A DNA stretch of 47,148 nt, taken from Alphaproteobacteria bacterium (GTDB taxonomy: Bacteria; Pseudomonadota; Alphaproteobacteria; Rs-D84). Below the pieces are notes generated by a model, which saw only the letters and a program-made list of their open reading frames with translations, was not told the origin of the DNA and ran no database searches. Shown piece after piece: positions 24,440 to 32,606 of this stretch. The position numbers and the translations under genes are program-made. The stretch spans positions 1 to 47,148 of the forward strand of contig JAKSTC010000006.1 of the NCBI GenBank assembly GCA_024402765.1, given 5' to 3'. The first letter of the stretch is position 1. Each line of letters begins with the position of its first letter.

Positions 24440-26320
24440 ATGGATGAATTTTTCAAAGGTTATATTTTAACAAAAGAAAAACGATCAACCGAAACATTGC
24501 GGAACCGAACGCATTTCAAAAAGTATGATGATGTGAAGGATGCGCCAGAATTTGCGGGTGTACTTGCAGAAAATGCCATTCTGATCGATATCGATGATCA
24601 TGAAGCATCTGAAATTCTTTTTGATATCGTAAAAGGTGAAAATTTGAAATGTAGGGTGTATGAAACAACCCGTGGAAAACACTTTCTTTTCAAAAACAAT
24701 GGGCGTGTTGAACGTAATAAAACGGGTTGTACATTGGCGGTTTGTCTACCATCCGATATTAAATTGGGCAAACGCAATTCAATCGAAATCCTAAAGTATA
24801 ACAACGTAGAACGTAAAATCCTTTATGATTCCGATGAATATGAAGATGTTCCAAAATTCTTGACACCAATTAAAACCCGTGCCGAATTTGTAAATCTGGG
24901 TGAACACGATGGAAGAAATCAAGGGTTGTTCAATTATATATTGACATTGCAATCTTATGATTTTTCGGTTGATGAATCCCGCCAATGCATTAGGATCATC
25001 AATAAATACATTTTGAAAGATCCGTTGAAAGAATCTGAACTTGAAACAATTTTGCGTGATGAATCATTTCAACAACCCGTATTTTACAAGGGAACAACAT
25101 TTTTATTTGATAAATTCGCAACGTTCTTGAAAAACAACCATCACATTATCAAGATTAATGGACAATTGCACATATACAAAGATGGAATCTATGTTGAAGG
25201 ACAAACCGAAATTGAACAAGCGATGATCAAACACATTCCAAATCTGAATAGATCCAAACGATCCGAAGTAATGGCGTATTTGGAATTATTGGTTTCGGAA
25301 AATACGGTTCCCGCATCTGCAAATTATATTGCGTTTAAAAACGGGATCTTGAACATTATGGATGATTCTTTCAATCAGTATTCACCAGATTTTGTGATCA
25401 CAAATAAAATCAATTGGTGTTACAATCTTGCAGCACGTGCGGAATTGGTTGATAACACATTGAACAAAATGGCGGTGCAGGATCCGCAGATCCGCGCATT
25501 ACTTGAAGAATGCATTGGTTATTGTTTCTATAAACGAAACGAATTGCGCAAATGTTTCATATTGACGGGCGATAAATCGAACGGTAAATCAACATTCCTT
25601 GATATGGTTAAAACAATTTTAGGTGATGAAAACACGTGTGCGTTGGATTTGAAAGAATTGGGCGATCGTTTTAAAACCGCGGAATTGTTTGGCAAACTTG
25701 CAAATATTGGTGATGATATCGGTGATGAATTCATTGCAAATCCTGCAATTTTTAAAAAGTTGGTTACGGGTGATCGCATCAATGTTGAAAGAAAGGGTAA
25801 AGATCCATTTGATTTCAACAATTATGCAAAATTCCTATTCAGCGCAAATAACATTCCCAGAATCAAAGATAAAACGGGCGCGGTTCTGGATCGTTTAACC
25901 ATTATCCCATTTAATGCAACGTTTACAAAAGATGATCCCGATTATCGTCCATACATCAAATATGATTTACGCAAGGAAGAATGTGTTGAATATTTGATTA
26001 AATTGGGAATTCTGGGTTTAAAACGTGTATTAAAAAACCGTTCGTTTACTAAATCCGAACGTGTTCAAAAGGAAATGGAAGTTTACGAAGAAACAAACAA
26101 TCCAATCGTTGGTTTCTTTAAAGAATGCGGCATTGATGAAATTGAAAATCAACCAACAAAGATTGTATTTGAAAAATATCAATCATATTGCTTGATCAAC
26201 AATTTACAAGCAATGAGCAGAATCGAATTTTCCCGCCAGATCACCAAACATTTTGATTTTGAAATTGTTAATAAAAAGATTATGGGCGAAAAACAACGTG
26301 TATTTGCGAAACGGAAGTGA
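24440..26320 (+). CDS. Primase-helicase (prim-pol plus D5/SF3 helicase)
   Basis: The 626-residue protein primes and unwinds DNA. The N-terminal third has an archaeo-eukaryotic primase-like pattern (ENAILIDIDDHEA near 51-63; TTRGKHFLFK near 77). A D5/SF3 helicase follows: Walker A GDKSNGKST near 376, Walker B NIGDDIGDEF near 421, and FSANNIPRIKD near 472. The last 55 residues (IVFEKYQSYCLINN..RIEFSRQI..FEIVNKKIMGEKQRVF) match the C-terminus of the Bro-N antirepressor at 15307. Confidence 0.93.
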   Translation: MDEFFKGYILTKEKRSTETLRNRTHFKKYDDVKDAPEFAGVLAENAILIDIDDHEASEILFDIVKGENLKCRVYETTRGKHFLFKNNGRVERNKTGCTLAVCLPSDIKLGKRNSIEILKYNNVERKILYDSDEYEDVPKFLTPIKTRAEFVNLGEHDGRNQGLFNYILTLQSYDFSVDESRQCIRIINKYILKDPLKESELETILRDESFQQPVFYKGTTFLFDKFATFLKNNHHIIKINGQLHIYKDGIYVEGQTEIEQAMIKHIPNLNRSKRSEVMAYLELLVSENTVPASANYIAFKNGILNIMDDSFNQYSPDFVITNKINWCYNLAARAELVDNTLNKMAVQDPQIRALLEECIGYCFYKRNELRKCFILTGDKSNGKSTFLDMVKTILGDENTCALDLKELGDRFKTAELFGKLANIGDDIGDEFIANPAIFKKLVTGDRINVERKGKDPFDFNNYAKFLFSANNIPRIKDKTGAVLDRLTIIPFNATFTKDDPDYRPYIKYDLRKEECVEYLIKLGILGLKRVLKNRSFTKSERVQKEMEVYEETNNPIVGFFKECGIDEIENQPTKIVFEKYQSYCLINNLQAMSRIEFSRQITKHFDFEIVNKKIMGEKQRVFAKRK

Positions 26321-26325
26321 TATTC

Positions 26326-26514
26326 ATGGATAAAAACAAATATGAACCCCCATGCCCATATCCCGAATGGTTTTGTGCGGAAAGTAAACGTGGTTTGTGT
26401 TGTTTGCTATGTGAAAAGTATTTCAAATGTAAAATGGCATGTAAAAACAAACCATTAAATTTCCCGAAAGGGTGTGGAAAATATCAGAAAGGAAATAAAG
26501 AAGATGTTGAATGA
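26326..26514 (+). CDS. Small Cys-rich protein
   Basis: This 62-residue protein (MDKNKYEPPCPYPEWFCAES) holds about nine cysteines (CPYPEWFC, CCLLCEKYFKC, C..C), enough for two metal sites. It starts 5 nt after the primase stop; ATG 26326 has GGAAGTGAT upstream. It overlaps the MazG-like gene. Function unknown. Confidence 0.65.
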   Translation: MDKNKYEPPCPYPEWFCAESKRGLCCLLCEKYFKCKMACKNKPLNFPKGCGKYQKGNKEDVE

Positions 26515-26899
26515 AAAAATTTTGCAGAAAGTGGAATACAATCACGCATCTTATAATGCATGTATTAATGGCAACCAATATCAAAACATGGCATTGAGAA
26601 CCGCTAATATTGACTTGGAAGAACATGAACAATTAATCAATGGTGCATTGGGTTTGTGTGGCGAATCTGGCGAAGTTGCTGACATGGTGAAAAAATGCTT
26701 TATGCAAGGACATGAATTAGATGTTGAACATCTTGCAAAAGAATTGGGCGATTGCATGTGGTACATTGCATTAATTGCAGATTGCATCGGTTACGGTTTG
26801 TCGGGCATTATGCAAATGAATGTTGATAAATTAAAAGCGCGTTATCCAGAAGGATTTGCCGTTGAAAATTCTGTAAACAGAAAACAAGGTGATGTGTAA
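26504..26899 (+). CDS. MazG-like nucleotide pyrophosphohydrolase
   Basis: The 131-residue protein shows the all-alpha NTP pyrophosphatase pattern: GALGLCGESGEVADMVKK (ExxE, about residues 46-63) and later KELGDCMWYIALIADCIG (ExxxD). Such enzymes trim nucleotide pools or ppGpp during infection. I use ATG 26504, ten nt after GAAAGGA; an earlier GTG is possible. It ends on the first base of the next ATG. Confidence 0.88.
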   Translation: MLNEKILQKVEYNHASYNACINGNQYQNMALRTANIDLEEHEQLINGALGLCGESGEVADMVKKCFMQGHELDVEHLAKELGDCMWYIALIADCIGYGLSGIMQMNVDKLKARYPEGFAVENSVNRKQGDV

Positions 26900-27363
26900 T
26901 GTTCCGCGTAATACGTTGCATCAAATGCGGGCATGTAATGGCGGGTGAAGATACATTTGTTCAAAATCTTATGGAACGATACAATCTGAACACTAAAAAG
27001 ATTAAAAATGCCCGCGGATCCTATTTACAAGCATTAATTCAAGAAAATTCAATGTTACGTTCATATTTACGGCAAATCCTACATTGGCAACATGAAATGA
27101 ATTATCATCAAGATATTGCCCAATATAAATTACGGGCATTACTTGAATATGTAAAAGCCAAAAAGATCATGCAGGAAGATGATATAACAAAAATTCTGAA
27201 CCGTGCAGAAGAATTGCAAAAGCAACGTTTGATGCAAGATGCCGAAAAACTAAAGGAATTATATGGTGATTTCGAATCATTCTGCGCTAATAGAACCAAA
27301 TCAGATCCAACGGCAAGTGCTGCAATCGGATCAGCAATGAAAGGTGGCAAAAATAATGGTTGA
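26899..27363 (+). CDS. Hypothetical helical protein with N-terminal Cys pair
   Basis: The 154-residue protein begins FRVIRCIKCGHVMAGEDTF, a single CxxC knuckle, and continues as long helices rich in Gln, Leu and Lys (ILNRAEELQKQRLMQDAEKLKELY). It overlaps the next gene. A structural or adaptor role is possible; no family recognised. Confidence 0.6.
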   Translation: MFRVIRCIKCGHVMAGEDTFVQNLMERYNLNTKKIKNARGSYLQALIQENSMLRSYLRQILHWQHEMNYHQDIAQYKLRALLEYVKAKKIMQEDDITKILNRAEELQKQRLMQDAEKLKELYGDFESFCANRTKSDPTASAAIGSAMKGGKNNG

Positions 27364-27895
27364 TCAAAAAACATTCAATGAAGTTATCCAAAAGAAGATC
27401 AAAGAAATTCAAGATCTGTTTATAACAAAACAAACCCAATATGCGGATCAAGATCCATTGGCAAATTTCACCCGTGGCGCAAAATTGCGTTATGGTGAAG
27501 AAAGCATGGATGCGCGTTTTGAAGCATTGAAAGATTATGTGGGCAAGCATATTGCACATGTTTATAATAACAATCTTCACGGTGCAAAAGTCGGTGAAAG
27601 CATTGGTGATATTGCCGTTTATTTCATTATTGCGTGGGCGATGTATGAATTACGTGATTTGGAAAAAGAAACCAATTTGCACATTCCGTTGAATGAACTG
27701 AAAAATCACATCGATGAAAAAGTTCTGGTTGCGTTTCCCGATGGGCGTGTTGAAATGTTTTGTGTAATTGAACACGATGGTTTAATCACATTGAATCGCG
27801 GTAACATTTACATGAACGTACCATATTTGAAATCTTTGAATCTGGAAATCATTCAAATTAATGAAAACACAATTTTATGTGGAAAAGGTAATTGA
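27356..27895 (+). CDS. MazG/DUF1599-like protein with C-terminal extension
   Basis: The 179-residue protein has an N-terminal all-alpha domain resembling DUF1599/Nmad1 (FNEVIQKKIKEIQDLFITKQ, YVGKHIAHVYNN, GESIGDIAVYFIIAWAM), a group tied to nucleotide processing in phages. A beta-rich extension follows (DEKVLVAFPDGRVEMFCVIEHDG). ATG 27356 follows AAAGGTGG. The family call is moderately sure. Confidence 0.6.
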   Translation: MVDQKTFNEVIQKKIKEIQDLFITKQTQYADQDPLANFTRGAKLRYGEESMDARFEALKDYVGKHIAHVYNNNLHGAKVGESIGDIAVYFIIAWAMYELRDLEKETNLHIPLNELKNHIDEKVLVAFPDGRVEMFCVIEHDGLITLNRGNIYMNVPYLKSLNLEIIQINENTILCGKGN

Positions 27896-27896
27896 T

Positions 27897-28436
27897 ATGA
27901 TCAGAATTTTAATCAATGCGGGGCATCATCCGCAATTGGATTGGGGTGCAATTAACAGAAAATACAATGTTCATGAAGCGGATATCGCAAAATCAATCGC
28001 AATGAAAGCAATTGAATTTTTGAATGCTGCGGGTGGATATGAATGCGAATTCATTCAAGAAAACGAATTGCGGGCGATTACAAATCGTGCAAATCAAGGC
28101 AATTTTGATTTATTTATTTCTATTCATGCGGATTCTGTATTCGATCCGCAACCAAATGGAACAACCACATTTGTTTATTGGCGTGGCGGTGAAGCGGATA
28201 AATTAGCACAACACATTCAATATCAGATTACAAATCGCATGAAAACATATGATCGCGGTGTTCGTGAAGCGAACTATTACGTTTTGAAAAAAACTATAAT
28301 GCCCGCCGTTCTCATAGAATGCGCATATATCAGCAACGAACACGATGTTCAATTGCTCATGAATCCAGATTCACAAACAGAATTTGCAAGATCAATTGCA
28401 TTGGGTGTTACCGATTATTATAAATATCATGAATAA
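27897..28436 (+). CDS. N-acetylmuramoyl-L-alanine amidase (Amidase_3)
   Basis: This 179-residue enzyme hydrolyses the bond between muramic acid and stem peptide. Zinc-site motifs are ILINAGHHPQ (residues 3-12), a Glu in NVHEADIAKSIA, and LFISIHADS (about 74-82); the late AVLIECAYISNEHD holds the catalytic Glu. It has no signal peptide. It sits in the nucleotide-metabolism run, far from the M15 endolysin, so its timing or role may differ (for example entry or early wall remodelling). It overlaps the next gene by 8 nt. Confidence 0.9.
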   Translation: MIRILINAGHHPQLDWGAINRKYNVHEADIAKSIAMKAIEFLNAAGGYECEFIQENELRAITNRANQGNFDLFISIHADSVFDPQPNGTTTFVYWRGGEADKLAQHIQYQITNRMKTYDRGVREANYYVLKKTIMPAVLIECAYISNEHDVQLLMNPDSQTEFARSIALGVTDYYKYHE

Positions 28437-28932
28437 AGATCCCTATTTAAGTTCTAACCAATTTGATGATTTGATTTGTTTACAAGAATTTGCGAAAGGT
28501 TGCGGATCCATTGCCAAAAGTTGCATTGATCCGCAATGGCGCAAATGGTTGAAATGCGCCGATTCTTTAATCACGAAAGTTATTGAATCGCGTGTTCAAC
28601 ATCTTGATCAAAACACGCGTGATGGGTTGGAAAAACGCGTAAGCAAAACCGATGTTGTGGTTGTGGAAAAATCATTGGTTTGTGTATTAGAACATCAAAA
28701 AAGAACAATTACATTGGATTGGGATGATTTTATGGATGTTCTGGAAATGGCACAATGGACATGTTGCCGATGCCCGCAAGGATCAAAAGTAAAATCATGT
28801 AAATTCAAAAAAATATTATTAAAATCGGGCATACCCGTTGCCCGTGAAAATCCCGAAAAGGGTGAATGCCCGTATAGATGGGATAATGAAATTCATTGGT
28901 TCGATCCAGATGGAAAGGAAGTGAAACCATGA
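28429..28932 (+). CDS. Cys-rich phage protein of unknown function (DUF5651-like?)
   Basis: The 167-residue protein starts at ATG 28429 within the amidase end (MNKDPYLSSNQFDDLICLQE). The C-terminal third has Cys pairs (WTCCRCPQGSKVKSCKFKKILL, then GECPYRW), suggesting a metal site. The pattern recalls DUF5651-type phage proteins, but I am not sure. It ends with an ATGA overlap to the next gene. Confidence 0.55.
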   Translation: MNKDPYLSSNQFDDLICLQEFAKGCGSIAKSCIDPQWRKWLKCADSLITKVIESRVQHLDQNTRDGLEKRVSKTDVVVVEKSLVCVLEHQKRTITLDWDDFMDVLEMAQWTCCRCPQGSKVKSCKFKKILLKSGIPVARENPEKGECPYRWDNEIHWFDPDGKEVKP

Positions 28933-29108
28933 TGGAATTGGGCTGCATCATATTTTTTATGGTTCTGTATTTTGCATATTTGGGGCATACATTCAGAAAA
29001 GCAGCAGATGAATATCGCAATGATATTGATGGTATTTATGATTTGTTAGAAGATATTCAATGCCAAACATTGAAAATTGAAGATCGTTTGAAAGAAGGTA
29101 AAAAATAA
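28929..29108 (+). CDS. Small membrane protein
   Basis: The 59-residue product has one membrane segment at the N-terminus (GCIIFFMVLYFAYLGH) followed by a charged helix (ADEYRNDIDGIYDLLEDIQ...). It overlaps both neighbours by one to four bases. Function unknown; its shape resembles small phage membrane regulators. Confidence 0.6.
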   Translation: MMELGCIIFFMVLYFAYLGHTFRKAADEYRNDIDGIYDLLEDIQCQTLKIEDRLKEGKK

Positions 29109-29773
29109 TGGAATTTGTAGAACAATCTTTTAAAATTGATGGTTCGATTGATGGCATTGCCATTGCAAAGAAAATTGAACGTTGCGGAAAGGTTTGCTAC
29201 AAGGCAGAACACAACATCACGGATGATTCTTACATTCGATTTTTAAAGATGATTATCAAGAATCAACACGAATCCGTTTTGGAACACGTTTCCATCACCG
29301 TGAAAGCATACACCGATCGTGGAATTACACATGAAATTGTTCGCCATCGTTTGGCGGCATATTCGCAGGAATCTACCAGATATTGCAATTATTGTGATGA
29401 AAAATTTGATTCCAAATATAACAAACGCATTAAAGTAATTTTGCCGAAATCCCTTGAAAACGATCATCGTGTTATCCGTTTAATGGGGCAAATTGAAGAT
29501 GTATACAATGCGTTGATTGATGAAGGAATTAAACCGCAGGATGCCCGCGATATTCTCCCAACATGTTTGAAATCCGAAATTGTAATGACTTATAATTTGC
29601 GCGAATGGCGTTGGTTCTTTATCAAACGTTGTGAAGTGGATGCACATCCAAAAATCCGTGATCTTGCATGCGGAATCCTCAAAGAATTTCACGATAAAAT
29701 TCCCGTTGTTTTTGATGATTTATATGATAGATTTATACCAAAATATGAAGAAAATGCACAAAATCGTACATAA
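29108..29773 (+). CDS. thyX: Flavin-dependent thymidylate synthase
   Basis: The 221-residue enzyme makes dTMP from dUMP using FAD. The signature RHRLAAYSQESTR (about residues 79-91; RHRxxSxxxxSxR form) is intact, and NLREWRWFFIKRC near 163 matches the family. It gives the phage its own dTMP supply. It starts on the last base of the upstream stop. A small ATGTGA/TCACAT hairpin follows the stop. Confidence 0.95.
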   Translation: MEFVEQSFKIDGSIDGIAIAKKIERCGKVCYKAEHNITDDSYIRFLKMIIKNQHESVLEHVSITVKAYTDRGITHEIVRHRLAAYSQESTRYCNYCDEKFDSKYNKRIKVILPKSLENDHRVIRLMGQIEDVYNALIDEGIKPQDARDILPTCLKSEIVMTYNLREWRWFFIKRCEVDAHPKIRDLACGILKEFHDKIPVVFDDLYDRFIPKYEENAQNRT

Positions 29774-29842
29774 AATGTGATTTTTTCACATAAAAACGTA
29801 TAAATTTTGTGATTTTTAATGGTAAAACAACGGGGTGGTAAA

Positions 29843-29956
29843 ATGCAGGAATTAAAAGAAATTATATATTTCATGTATGAAAATTGGTTGATTACGGCAT
29901 TGTTTTTGGTGATTATCACAAACTGTAAACTAATCAACATCAAGTGGTTGAAATGA
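29843..29956 (+). CDS. Tiny membrane protein
   Basis: A 37-residue ORF (MQELKEIIYFMYENW...) with one membrane segment (LITALFLVIITNC) and basic end. It has a good ribosome site (CGGGGTGGTAAA). Function unknown. Confidence 0.5.
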   Translation: MQELKEIIYFMYENWLITALFLVIITNCKLINIKWLK

Positions 29957-29983
29957 TTGTAAAATTGAATTGGAGTGATTTTA

Positions 29984-30199
29984 ATGGCGTATTGTGATGT
30001 TTCAGATGAACACATTGAATATGTTACGGGTTTCAAATGCAAGGATTGCAAACATTGTTATCCCACAAGATCCAGAAAAAGATGCGAAGGATATCGATGC
30101 GATATTGATCGATATTTTGTTCGTGCATCTGGTGATGCTTGCATTTTCTTTGAAGAAGGTGGCGAAATTGAAAAGATACAATTACCAAAAGTGGTTTAA
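29984..30199 (+). CDS. Small zinc-binding protein
   Basis: The 71-residue protein has a CKDCKHCYPTRSRKRCEGYRC run (about residues 19-39) that can hold zinc. It starts at ATG 29984 after GGAGTGATT. Part of the run of small Cys-rich genes before locus B. Function unknown. Confidence 0.65.
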   Translation: MAYCDVSDEHIEYVTGFKCKDCKHCYPTRSRKRCEGYRCDIDRYFVRASGDACIFFEEGGEIEKIQLPKVV

Positions 30200-30206
30200 A
30201 AAGATA

Positions 30207-30404
30207 ATGGATTCTATTCCAATCAAAATTGTGCGTGTTCTGGTATTTTTAATTTTGTGCATCGGCATTTTTATCGGTGCATGCTGCGAATCATTGGCAA
30301 AAACATTCAATCGGTTTACGGATCGTGAACGGTTCAAAGAAACCATCGGTGATGTTTGGCATTGGGAAGAAAGGGGCGATTCACAGAATGGAAAATATTA
30401 TTGA
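30207..30404 (+). CDS. Small membrane protein
   Basis: The 65-residue ORF (MDSIPIKIVRVLVFLILCIGI) has one strong membrane segment (about residues 8-25, ending in GACCES) followed by a charged tail. The start is a best guess at ATG 30207. It overlaps the next gene. Confidence 0.5.
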   Translation: MDSIPIKIVRVLVFLILCIGIFIGACCESLAKTFNRFTDRERFKETIGDVWHWEERGDSQNGKYY

Positions 30405-30555
30405 TTGCGATGTTAATTGTTTAACATGTTTGCATTGTGATTGGAGTGGTTGGGATCATATGTGTTCTTTGTTTTGTGATGAAAACGGTGATCCATCCAT
30501 TTGCCCCAAAAACTTGATTTGCGATTATTGGGAAGGTGATGAACAAAATGGTTGA
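30388..30555 (+). CDS. Small Cys-rich protein
   Basis: This 55-residue acidic protein (MENIIDCDVNCLTCLHCDW) carries about eight cysteines in CxxxCxxCxxC and CSLFC patterns, suggesting one or two metal sites. It starts after AAAGGGGCGATT and overlaps the Lar-like gene. Function unknown. Confidence 0.6.
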   Translation: MENIIDCDVNCLTCLHCDWSGWDHMCSLFCDENGDPSICPKNLICDYWEGDEQNG

Positions 30556-30730
30556 TTCAGATTTGAAACGTTGCCCATTCTGCGGATCAAACGCGCGTGT
30601 GTATGCAGAAAATAAAATAACATTTGTTGTTGAATGCAATTTCTGCGGTGCAAAAGTTACGGGGTATAGTAAATACGGAAAAGAATATGCAATCCAACGT
30701 TGGAACCATTGTGTGAAGGAAGTGAAATGA
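30548..30730 (+). CDS. Lar-like restriction alleviation protein
   Basis: The 60-residue zinc ribbon has the Lar pattern: LKRCPFCGSNARVY, then VVECNFCGAKVTGYSK, and AIQRWNHC at the end. Lar-family proteins reduce type I restriction of incoming DNA; many phage copies are only inferred to do so. It overlaps both neighbours. It would complement the methyltransferase as counter-defence. Confidence 0.75.
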   Translation: MVDSDLKRCPFCGSNARVYAENKITFVVECNFCGAKVTGYSKYGKEYAIQRWNHCVKEVK

Positions 30731-31149
30731 TGGATAAGTATTGTTATTCAATCAATGATGGTGAATATTATTATGGTTGTTATGATTCAAGAGAAGATGC
30801 AATTGAAAATGGCAAAGATGATTTAACCGCCGAAATCGATGATATTGATTTGGCAGAAAACAAAACATTTGAAATTTTAACCGCGAAATGCGATTTCTAT
30901 GAACCCAAAATCACCAAATATGATGTAGAAAACATCATTGAATCAATTAGTGATTGTGCATTTAATTATTGTGGGGTTGATGATTGTATGGATGATTTAT
31001 CCCGTGAAGATATCAAAAGTTTGGAAGAAACATTGAATGAAGCATTTCAAAAATGGTTAAAAGAAAATTATAAACGCCGATTTTGGGGTGTAGATGATGT
31101 TCAAGAACACATTTTGACACATGATGATTTGGGGGTGAAAAACCAATGA
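30727..31149 (+). CDS. Hypothetical acidic protein
   Basis: The 140-residue acidic protein (MMDKYCYSINDGEYYYGCYD...) has Tyr- and Asp-rich N-terminal and two helical parts. Similar short acidic proteins are common in Bacillota phages, with no known role. It overlaps the Lar-like gene by 4 nt and the MazG-like gene by 4 nt. Confidence 0.6.
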   Translation: MMDKYCYSINDGEYYYGCYDSREDAIENGKDDLTAEIDDIDLAENKTFEILTAKCDFYEPKITKYDVENIIESISDCAFNYCGVDDCMDDLSREDIKSLEETLNEAFQKWLKENYKRRFWGVDDVQEHILTHDDLGVKNQ

Positions 31150-31445
31150 ATGAAATTTCAAAGCAAAACGCGGAAACATTGGGTTTAGACACAATGACAT
31201 TCCAAACAATGGAAGAATGTGGCGAACTGATCAAAGCGATCAGCAAATTTAACCGAACCCGCGGCATCGGACAGAAAACCGAAATGAGCATTGGCAAGGC
31301 ATTTAATGATATGCTTGCAGAAATCGCAGATGTTGAAATCTGTATTGAACAATTAAAACATTTGTTGGGGCAAAGATATGATATTAAGGTTTGTGCCATT
31401 GTTGAATTGGAAAAAGATCAAGCATTCGCGAAAGTGGCGAAGTGA
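31146..31445 (+). CDS. Second MazG-like pyrophosphohydrolase
   Basis: The 99-residue protein is a short all-alpha NTP-PPase: TMEECGELIKAISKF (ExxE, about residues 20-34) and EIADVEICIEQLKHLLG (about 59-75). It is distinct from the protein at 26504, so the phage carries two enzymes of this type. Confidence 0.8.
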   Translation: MNEISKQNAETLGLDTMTFQTMEECGELIKAISKFNRTRGIGQKTEMSIGKAFNDMLAEIADVEICIEQLKHLLGQRYDIKVCAIVELEKDQAFAKVAK

Positions 31446-31465
31446 TATAGGGGCGGTGAAAATCA

Positions 31466-31561
31466 ATGATTGGTTCTGATCGTGACGATGATTATGATTT
31501 TGATTATTGCTATGAATGCACGGGATATGGTGATGATTATTTAAAGGAAGGTGATCAATAA
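31466..31561 (+). CDS. Ultra-acidic microprotein
   Basis: A 31-residue ORF with nine Asp and five Tyr (MIGSDRDDDYDFDYCYECTG). The composition resembles tiny DNA-mimic or charge-shield peptides, but this is speculation. It shares its last base with the next ATG, and GGGGCGGTGAAA precedes it. Confidence 0.45.
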   Translation: MIGSDRDDDYDFDYCYECTGYGDDYLKEGDQ

Positions 31562-31662
31562 TGGCTAATCAAGAAAAGATTGAAATCAAAACAGTTGTTG
31601 AAGTATTGCAACAAGCGGAACAACAATTTCTATACCGTGTTCAAGGCGATTATTCTATGTAG
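31561..31662 (+). CDS. Tiny hypothetical protein
   Basis: A 33-residue ORF (MANQEKIEIKTVVEVLQQAE...) likely forms one helix. It starts on the last base of the previous stop. Function unknown. Confidence 0.45.
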   Translation: MANQEKIEIKTVVEVLQQAEQQFLYRVQGDYSM

Positions 31663-31670
31663 GTGATGTT

Positions 31671-31757
31671 ATGAAAGACTTGATTATTGAATTTTTAAAA
31701 AATGTAATTTCAATTACAATCGGCTTATTTATTGCGAAATGGTTGGGGTGGTTATAA
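31671..31757 (+). CDS. Tiny membrane peptide
   Basis: A 28-residue ORF (MKDLIIEFLKNVISITIGLF...) that is nearly all one membrane helix ending in WLGWL, after AGGTGATGTT. Its last base starts the HNH gene. Function unknown; similar peptides are small hydrophobic modulators. Confidence 0.45.
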   Translation: MKDLIIEFLKNVISITIGLFIAKWLGWL

Positions 31758-32488
31758 TGACAGAAAAACGCAAAAAGCCTATATCTAAAAAGATACGAGA
31801 AACATTGTGGCTTAAATATAACAAACATTGTGCATACTGTGGTTGCGAGTTGCCCAAGTTAAGTGATATGCAAGCAGACCATATCAAGTCTGTTTGGCGT
31901 TCTGAACTTAATTTTGAGGAAGTCGATAACAGTATAAACAATTTGCGTCCTGCTTGTAGACAATGTAATTTTTATAAATCTACTTGGCAGGAAGAAGATT
32001 TTAGAGCAAATATTCAAGGTATGTTAATGAATAATCTGCAAAAGAATTTTAATTATCGGCTTGCTCTAAAATATGGACTTGTTATGAAAACTGTAAAACT
32101 TGATAAGCCAATTAAGTTTTATTATGAAAGGCTTGAGGAGGAGCAGAAGTTGACACCAGAACGCAAAAAATTCCTCGCTAGTATAAGCGAGGAAGAACGA
32201 GCGATAAGAAATGTAATAGGTTATCAAAAAATGATAATTTATAACAATAAATTCTTTTTGTCAAGTCGTATTCTTTGCAAAACAGTTAAAGGTATGAAGT
32301 TTCATTCTGATTCTGCAAAAAGAGAAATCCGAGAAGCTAAAGCAGTAATCAAAAACCTTAAGAAACTGTTGCCTGCTCCAAGAAGATATTGGTCGTCATT
32401 TCGATTGGCTTGTAACTGTCCGATTTGTAATAATCAAGTAATAAAAAAAGACGATTATTGTCCTTGTTGCGGACAGAAGTTGAGGTGA
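31757..32488 (+). CDS. HNH endonuclease with C-terminal zinc ribbon (foreign island)
   Basis: The 243-residue protein has an HNH domain near the start: CAYCGCELPKLSDMQADHIKSV (about residues 21-42), then INNLRPACRQCNFYKS with the second His-Asn part and zinc Cys pairs. A C-terminal zinc ribbon CPICNNQVIKKDDYCPCCG ends it. Codon choice (CTT, AAG, GAG, CGA) and near absence of GATC differ sharply from the flanking genes. A 19-bp direct repeat (31756 and 32493) flanks it. A self-spreading nuclease is likely. Confidence 0.85.
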   Translation: MTEKRKKPISKKIRETLWLKYNKHCAYCGCELPKLSDMQADHIKSVWRSELNFEEVDNSINNLRPACRQCNFYKSTWQEEDFRANIQGMLMNNLQKNFNYRLALKYGLVMKTVKLDKPIKFYYERLEEEQKLTPERKKFLASISEEERAIRNVIGYQKMIIYNNKFFLSSRILCKTVKGMKFHSDSAKREIREAKAVIKNLKKLLPAPRRYWSSFRLACNCPICNNQVIKKDDYCPCCGQKLR

Positions 32489-32493
32489 TGTCA

Positions 32494-32604
32494 ATGACAG
32501 AAAAACGCAAACAATATTTGACTGGCTTTGAAGCACGATTTTTATATCTTTCCGTTAAAGAGTTTTGTAAAAATCATAATGTTGATTGGAGGTATAACAA
32601 ATAA
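32494..32604 (+). CDS. Small protein sharing its 5' end with the HNH gene
   Basis: The 36-residue ORF (MTEKRKQYLTGFEARFLYLS) begins with the same 18 nt as the HNH gene. It may be the displaced remainder of the gene into which the HNH gene was inserted, or a copy of its start. TGAGGTGATG precedes it. Confidence 0.5.
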   Translation: MTEKRKQYLTGFEARFLYLSVKEFCKNHNVDWRYNK

Positions 32605-32606
32605 TT

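Noticed and set aside
29774..29800. Terminator after thyX
   Set aside because: ATGTGA/TCACAT with a T-rich loop is followed by A residues and not a T-run on the + strand; too weak to call.
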